A stretch of 64,000 bases of DNA. Origin: Fallopia convolvulus (Eukaryota > Streptophyta > Magnoliopsida > Caryophyllales > Polygonaceae). A program made the translations under genes and the position numbers. Of the stretch, positions 60,451-64,000 are shown one piece after another. Numbering within the stretch: position 1 is the first letter of the stretch; each line of letters opens with the position of its first letter. The stretch lies in contig OZ024721.1 in NCBI GenBank assembly GCA_964016875.1, positions 14,986,109 through 15,050,108 of the forward strand. Direction: 5' to 3'. The notes under the pieces are model-generated. The model did no database searches, had not been told where the DNA came from, and saw only the letters and a list, made by a program, of their open reading frames with translations.

Positions 60451-62700
60451 ATTATAATCTAAACTAAAAAAAAAGTCAAAAGAAAGCTAGCAAAAAGAAC
60501 TAATATTAAAAACAAAAAGCAAAAACAAAATAAAATTTAACCTCAATTTCAATCCTTACACTTCTCTTGTGTGCTTTCGGTTTCCATGTTCTAGATAAGC
60601 AATTCGTGTGAGTTCTCAAATAAAATTTCACGAGTGTTATACTTAGTTTATTTCTTTATAAAACTGAGTTATAAAAGTGTTATACTTAGTTTATTTCTCT
60701 AAACTGAGTTATTAACTTTGAATAATATAAAAACCACTATAACAAACAATTTTGACACTGAAAAAAGAGAGTATATTCAATGAAAAGAAAAGCAACATCC
60801 TAAGGTGACAAAGGCATGGGTGCACAGCTTGCACAAGTGCATTGTATATGTCCCCTTTTCACATTGTGTAGCTTTGGCCCGATTCCTCTCCCAATGTGCT
60901 TTGTAACGATTCATCCTTGAGTTCAAACTTTTGAAAAAGATGAGCCTCCATCTTGTCATAAATTTTATTCTTAGGCCATTTTCACATCCTCTAGTTGTGC
61001 AATCGCTTATAGACTCCATGAAACATTATGCTTTTTCGTGTGATAGTACATGATATACATGTTATATTATGTACCTATATTCAACATCTAAGAGACTGTC
61101 TACAACTTCTTTATGACATTTATTGAAGTGTTCCATCATAGACTTGCGAGTCATGATTGAGAGTTGGAACCCGGGGTCACATGTTACGACTACTATGACA
61201 TTTTTAAGCTATTACCAAACTTTCTTATATAATAGAGTTCACAATCCCACAAATTTTCTAGGATCAACCTAACAAGATCAGCTTCATTAACTAGCTAAAC
61301 AAAGCTTCTCTAGTCATATTTAACGATTTAGAAAATACTCTATGTTTATTTTTCAATCATCATTAGTTTATTCGATTTTATTATCTACTTTTGTAGGAGG
61401 GGAAATCAACTCTTTATGCCAACAATCATAAAACTTTTAATTTTTCACAGACAAGATACATATGGTTTCATGACAGGATATAAATAGTCGCATGGCAGGA
61501 TCCATGTGTAATTAAATGAGTATAAAAAACATTTAGCTGGAAATTGTATATGTTTAAGCACCCTTAAGAAAAGTTGAACGTCTTTTTCAGAATTCTACCC
61601 AATCATGATCTAACGGGTGGTTAAATTTTTTTTACCTCCCTTCTCATTTACTTTTTTGTCTTTCTTTTTTTTTTAAACAATTTTCATTTTTCAAATCTAT
61701 TCCAAATTTCTTTCCCTTTTTCTTAAAAGTCATTTTACATTTTTCGAGTTAAAAAAAAGATTTAATCAATGTTTAAGTGGGTCCCACATGCCTAAAATTT
61801 TAGCAAAAGTGTCCACATTGGTACCCATTTTAATTTATCTATAAAGTAAGCATTTTTGTAAAAAAAGTTTATAATTGGTGTATGTCTATAAAATTGTCTA
61901 CATAAAATATGTGAACATAATGTAAAAAGTCAAACGACGTAATTTTGACAAAAACAAGCGAAAAAAAATAAAAACAAAAAAATTAATTTTTTTATTTTTG
62001 ATAATTTTTAATTTTTTTGGGTCAAAATTACCATTTTATCCTTACCTGTTTTAATCTTAATCACCTATATATCAAATCTAAGTAGTGTCCTTATTTATTT
62101 CTAGTATTCATGATAAACCTTATTTTCATGTGAATCAACCACATTAAAATGAACCATATACTCGGTACTAGATAGATGTGAACTTTCGACCGAAAAAAAT
62201 AGATGTGAGAGTGAGACTCAGTATTCCCGACATAATATCTTCAAGTACTTCTGCATTTCAGCTCAATGCTCATTCTCATTGCTCAATGAACTGAAACTGA
62301 AAATCTGACCGTGTCTCCTCAACCCAATTAACCCATAAACAAGCCACAGGAAAAACAATTAGAAACACCGATTTTACCAGGCATTACTCTACTTAAGCAA
62401 GAGAAATCAGAATTATGCCAAAAGGATATACTGAATGGATCGATGCGTTGCCTTGCACAGAAATCGGAAACAAACACTTCATTAGACATCAAAAAACGTT
62501 TATCATAATTCATAGATGGATTTCATGACCAATGAACCAATGAAAATCACAGAGATATTGTTTACCCCCAGTAACAAATTTCATTAGGCCGATATCATGA
62601 CACAAGCATTTTGAAGCTTGTCACTGGCATTATTAAGCTTAAAAGAAACTTGACCTTTACTTGAACAAGTAAATACAGAATGAGCATATTATTCCCAAAA
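60451..62700. other. Intergenic between retroelement and formate dehydrogenase
   Basis: AT-rich, no gene recognised. The right end (about 62330-62700) should include the 3' UTR of the minus-strand formate dehydrogenase gene. Confidence 0.45.
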
Positions 62701-62703
62701 GGC

Positions 62704-64000
62704 TCAGCGATACTGGGGTGCTAGCTCACCTTCCTTGACAATGTAGTTTTGTGATGGGAAGTCTTCTCCCTTAAAGTAACTCTCCAGCATGTCCTTCACC
62801 CCAGCAGAATAGCGCAACTACATCATTTCAGACTTGCTCAGGCTGCATTCATGGACAAATGCTTGATCCTTTAAAATTGATGCTTGAACTTGAGAAACAG
62901 TAAATTACCTGAGCATCAATGGTGGTGCCAGAAATGTGAGGGGTCATAGCATGGTTTGGCATGTATCTCCATGGGTGATCCTTTGGAGCTGGTTGAGGGT
63001 TCCAGACATCACCACTATAGCCTGAAACATGCGACAAGTTTTACGGTAAATCAAACACTCATTTCAGAGGAATAAATAAAAGAACATAGAAAGAGTTTCT
63101 TTCAGTGGGTTCCAGTAATGTTTATTACCTCCAATGTGCCCACTGGAAATAGCATCAACAACAGCTTGGGTATCCATAATTGCACCACGGGCGTTGTTCA
63201 CAATCAACACTCCTTTCTTCAGCTTTGCAATTGTTTCCTTGTTGAACATACCCCTGAAGCAGAGTAAAAACATAAAGTAACAAAGGTTACAATATGTTTG
63301 CAGTCCCTTGATTCAACCCAGATAGCCATTTTAACAAAACATGTTCATTTCACTACATGGTATACCAGGAAAAGTAACTAGAATATAGCATGATTCTCTT
63401 AGTCTTACTGTCCTGCATCTTTTAGCCCTCAAAGGATAAATATAACTAATATATTGATAGATCTGAGATAGTTGGAAAACAATTATCAGGAACTGAAGTC
63501 ATTAGAATCTTTCTCGTATCATATCAAAAGGTTTTAATAAGTAAGTACCTATTGAACAAGAACATAGAACCTAATATAAGGAAACCAAGCAAGGATATAG
63601 CATGATTTTGATTACATTATCAACAACACCAAGGTATCAAGAGAGATTTAAGTGCTGTTCATTACCTAGTTTTCTCGGTAAGAGGCATATTAATGACAAT
63701 TATATCACATTTGGGAAGCATCTTTTCCAGATCCTCCTCATACTTTGCACCAATTTGTTTCTCCAGCTCCGGGTCTATCTTAATTCTGTCATGATACAGC
63801 AGATTACAATTGAAAGGTTTCAGCCTCTGCAGTAAAAGCCTACCAATCCTTCCAGCTCCAACAGTTCCAACAGTCTTCCCTTCAAGATCATAAGATCGGT
63901 AAGATATTCCTGCCACGTTCCATTCCCCTTTGATCACTTGTTGGTAGCCAGGAACGAAGTTCCTTGTAAGGATGAGGATCCTCATCAGTTCATCCTCAGC
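62704..64000 (-). CDS. FDH: NAD-dependent formate dehydrogenase, C-terminal exons (partial)
   Basis: Four exons on the minus strand join in frame: from beyond 64000 to 63666, 63253-63129, 63021-62909 and 62817-62704. They give the last 228 residues of an enzyme of about 380. FDH oxidises formate to CO2 with NAD+ in plant mitochondria and is stress-induced. Visible landmarks are the dinucleotide motif VGAGRIGRLLLQRL, NNARGAIMD with the formate-binding Arg, GYSGDVWNPQPAPKDHPWRY with the conserved Gln, TPHISGTTIDAQ with the catalytic His, and the C-terminal ENYIVK-like NYIVKEGELAPQYR. All introns seen are GT-AG. The N-terminal half and mitochondrial presequence lie outside the window. No defects are seen. 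Confidence 0.97.

Overview
This is nuclear DNA from a flowering plant, almost certainly a eudicot. The genes have short exons with GT-AG introns, the intergenic DNA is very AT-rich, and the recognisable proteins are plant families: a P4-ATPase of the ALA8-12 clade, a CENP-X/MHF2 histone-fold protein, a calmodulin-like protein, an ATL-type RING protein and mitochondrial formate dehydrogenase. The species cannot be named from the sequence alone.

Layout. 1-7.2 kb is a nest of transposons, mainly Helitrons inserted into one another, ending in a non-autonomous hAT element. 7.2-13.8 kb is gene-poor and holds retroelement debris, a (TC)n microsatellite, a small MULE-type MITE and a longer inverted-repeat element. 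14.7-20.3 kb is an intact ten-exon flippase gene. 21.0-22.2 kb is a small six-exon CENP-X gene with a probable GC-AG intron. 22.6-28 kb carries a decayed L1-type LINE, a 5'-truncated RTE-type LINE with a perfect 19-bp target duplication, and a truncated PPR gene, all on the minus strand. 29.5-32.9 kb is a 3.3-kb hAT-like element carrying a 112-bp minisatellite and two tRNA-like sequences. 33-36 kb has a foldback element, a LINE zinc-finger relic and a compound trinucleotide microsatellite. 36.3-36.8 kb is an intronless calmodulin-like gene. 37-45 kb has two broken Copia polyproteins, a LINE RNase H relic and an uncharacterised minus-strand ORF. 45-53 kb is a second transposon nest with minus-strand Helitrons and a MULE-like element that contains a hAT element; a paralogous copy of its empty site survives just downstream. 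53.7-54.2 kb is a RING-finger gene with broken reading frames. 54.7-60.5 kb looks like one decayed retroelement with a putative-plant-transposon-protein domain and its own hAT MITE. 62.7-64.0 kb holds the last four exons of formate dehydrogenase, which runs off the right edge.

The host genes share no obvious pathway (membrane lipid asymmetry, centromere and Fanconi-type DNA repair, calcium sensing, ubiquitination, formate oxidation) and look like ordinary eudicot neighbours separated by transposons. I found no new enzymatic system. The most informative content is the dated, nested transposon structure: several elements have exact target duplications, and two have surviving empty-site paralogs. 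All joins, motifs and boundaries were read by eye; no database search or alignment program was run.
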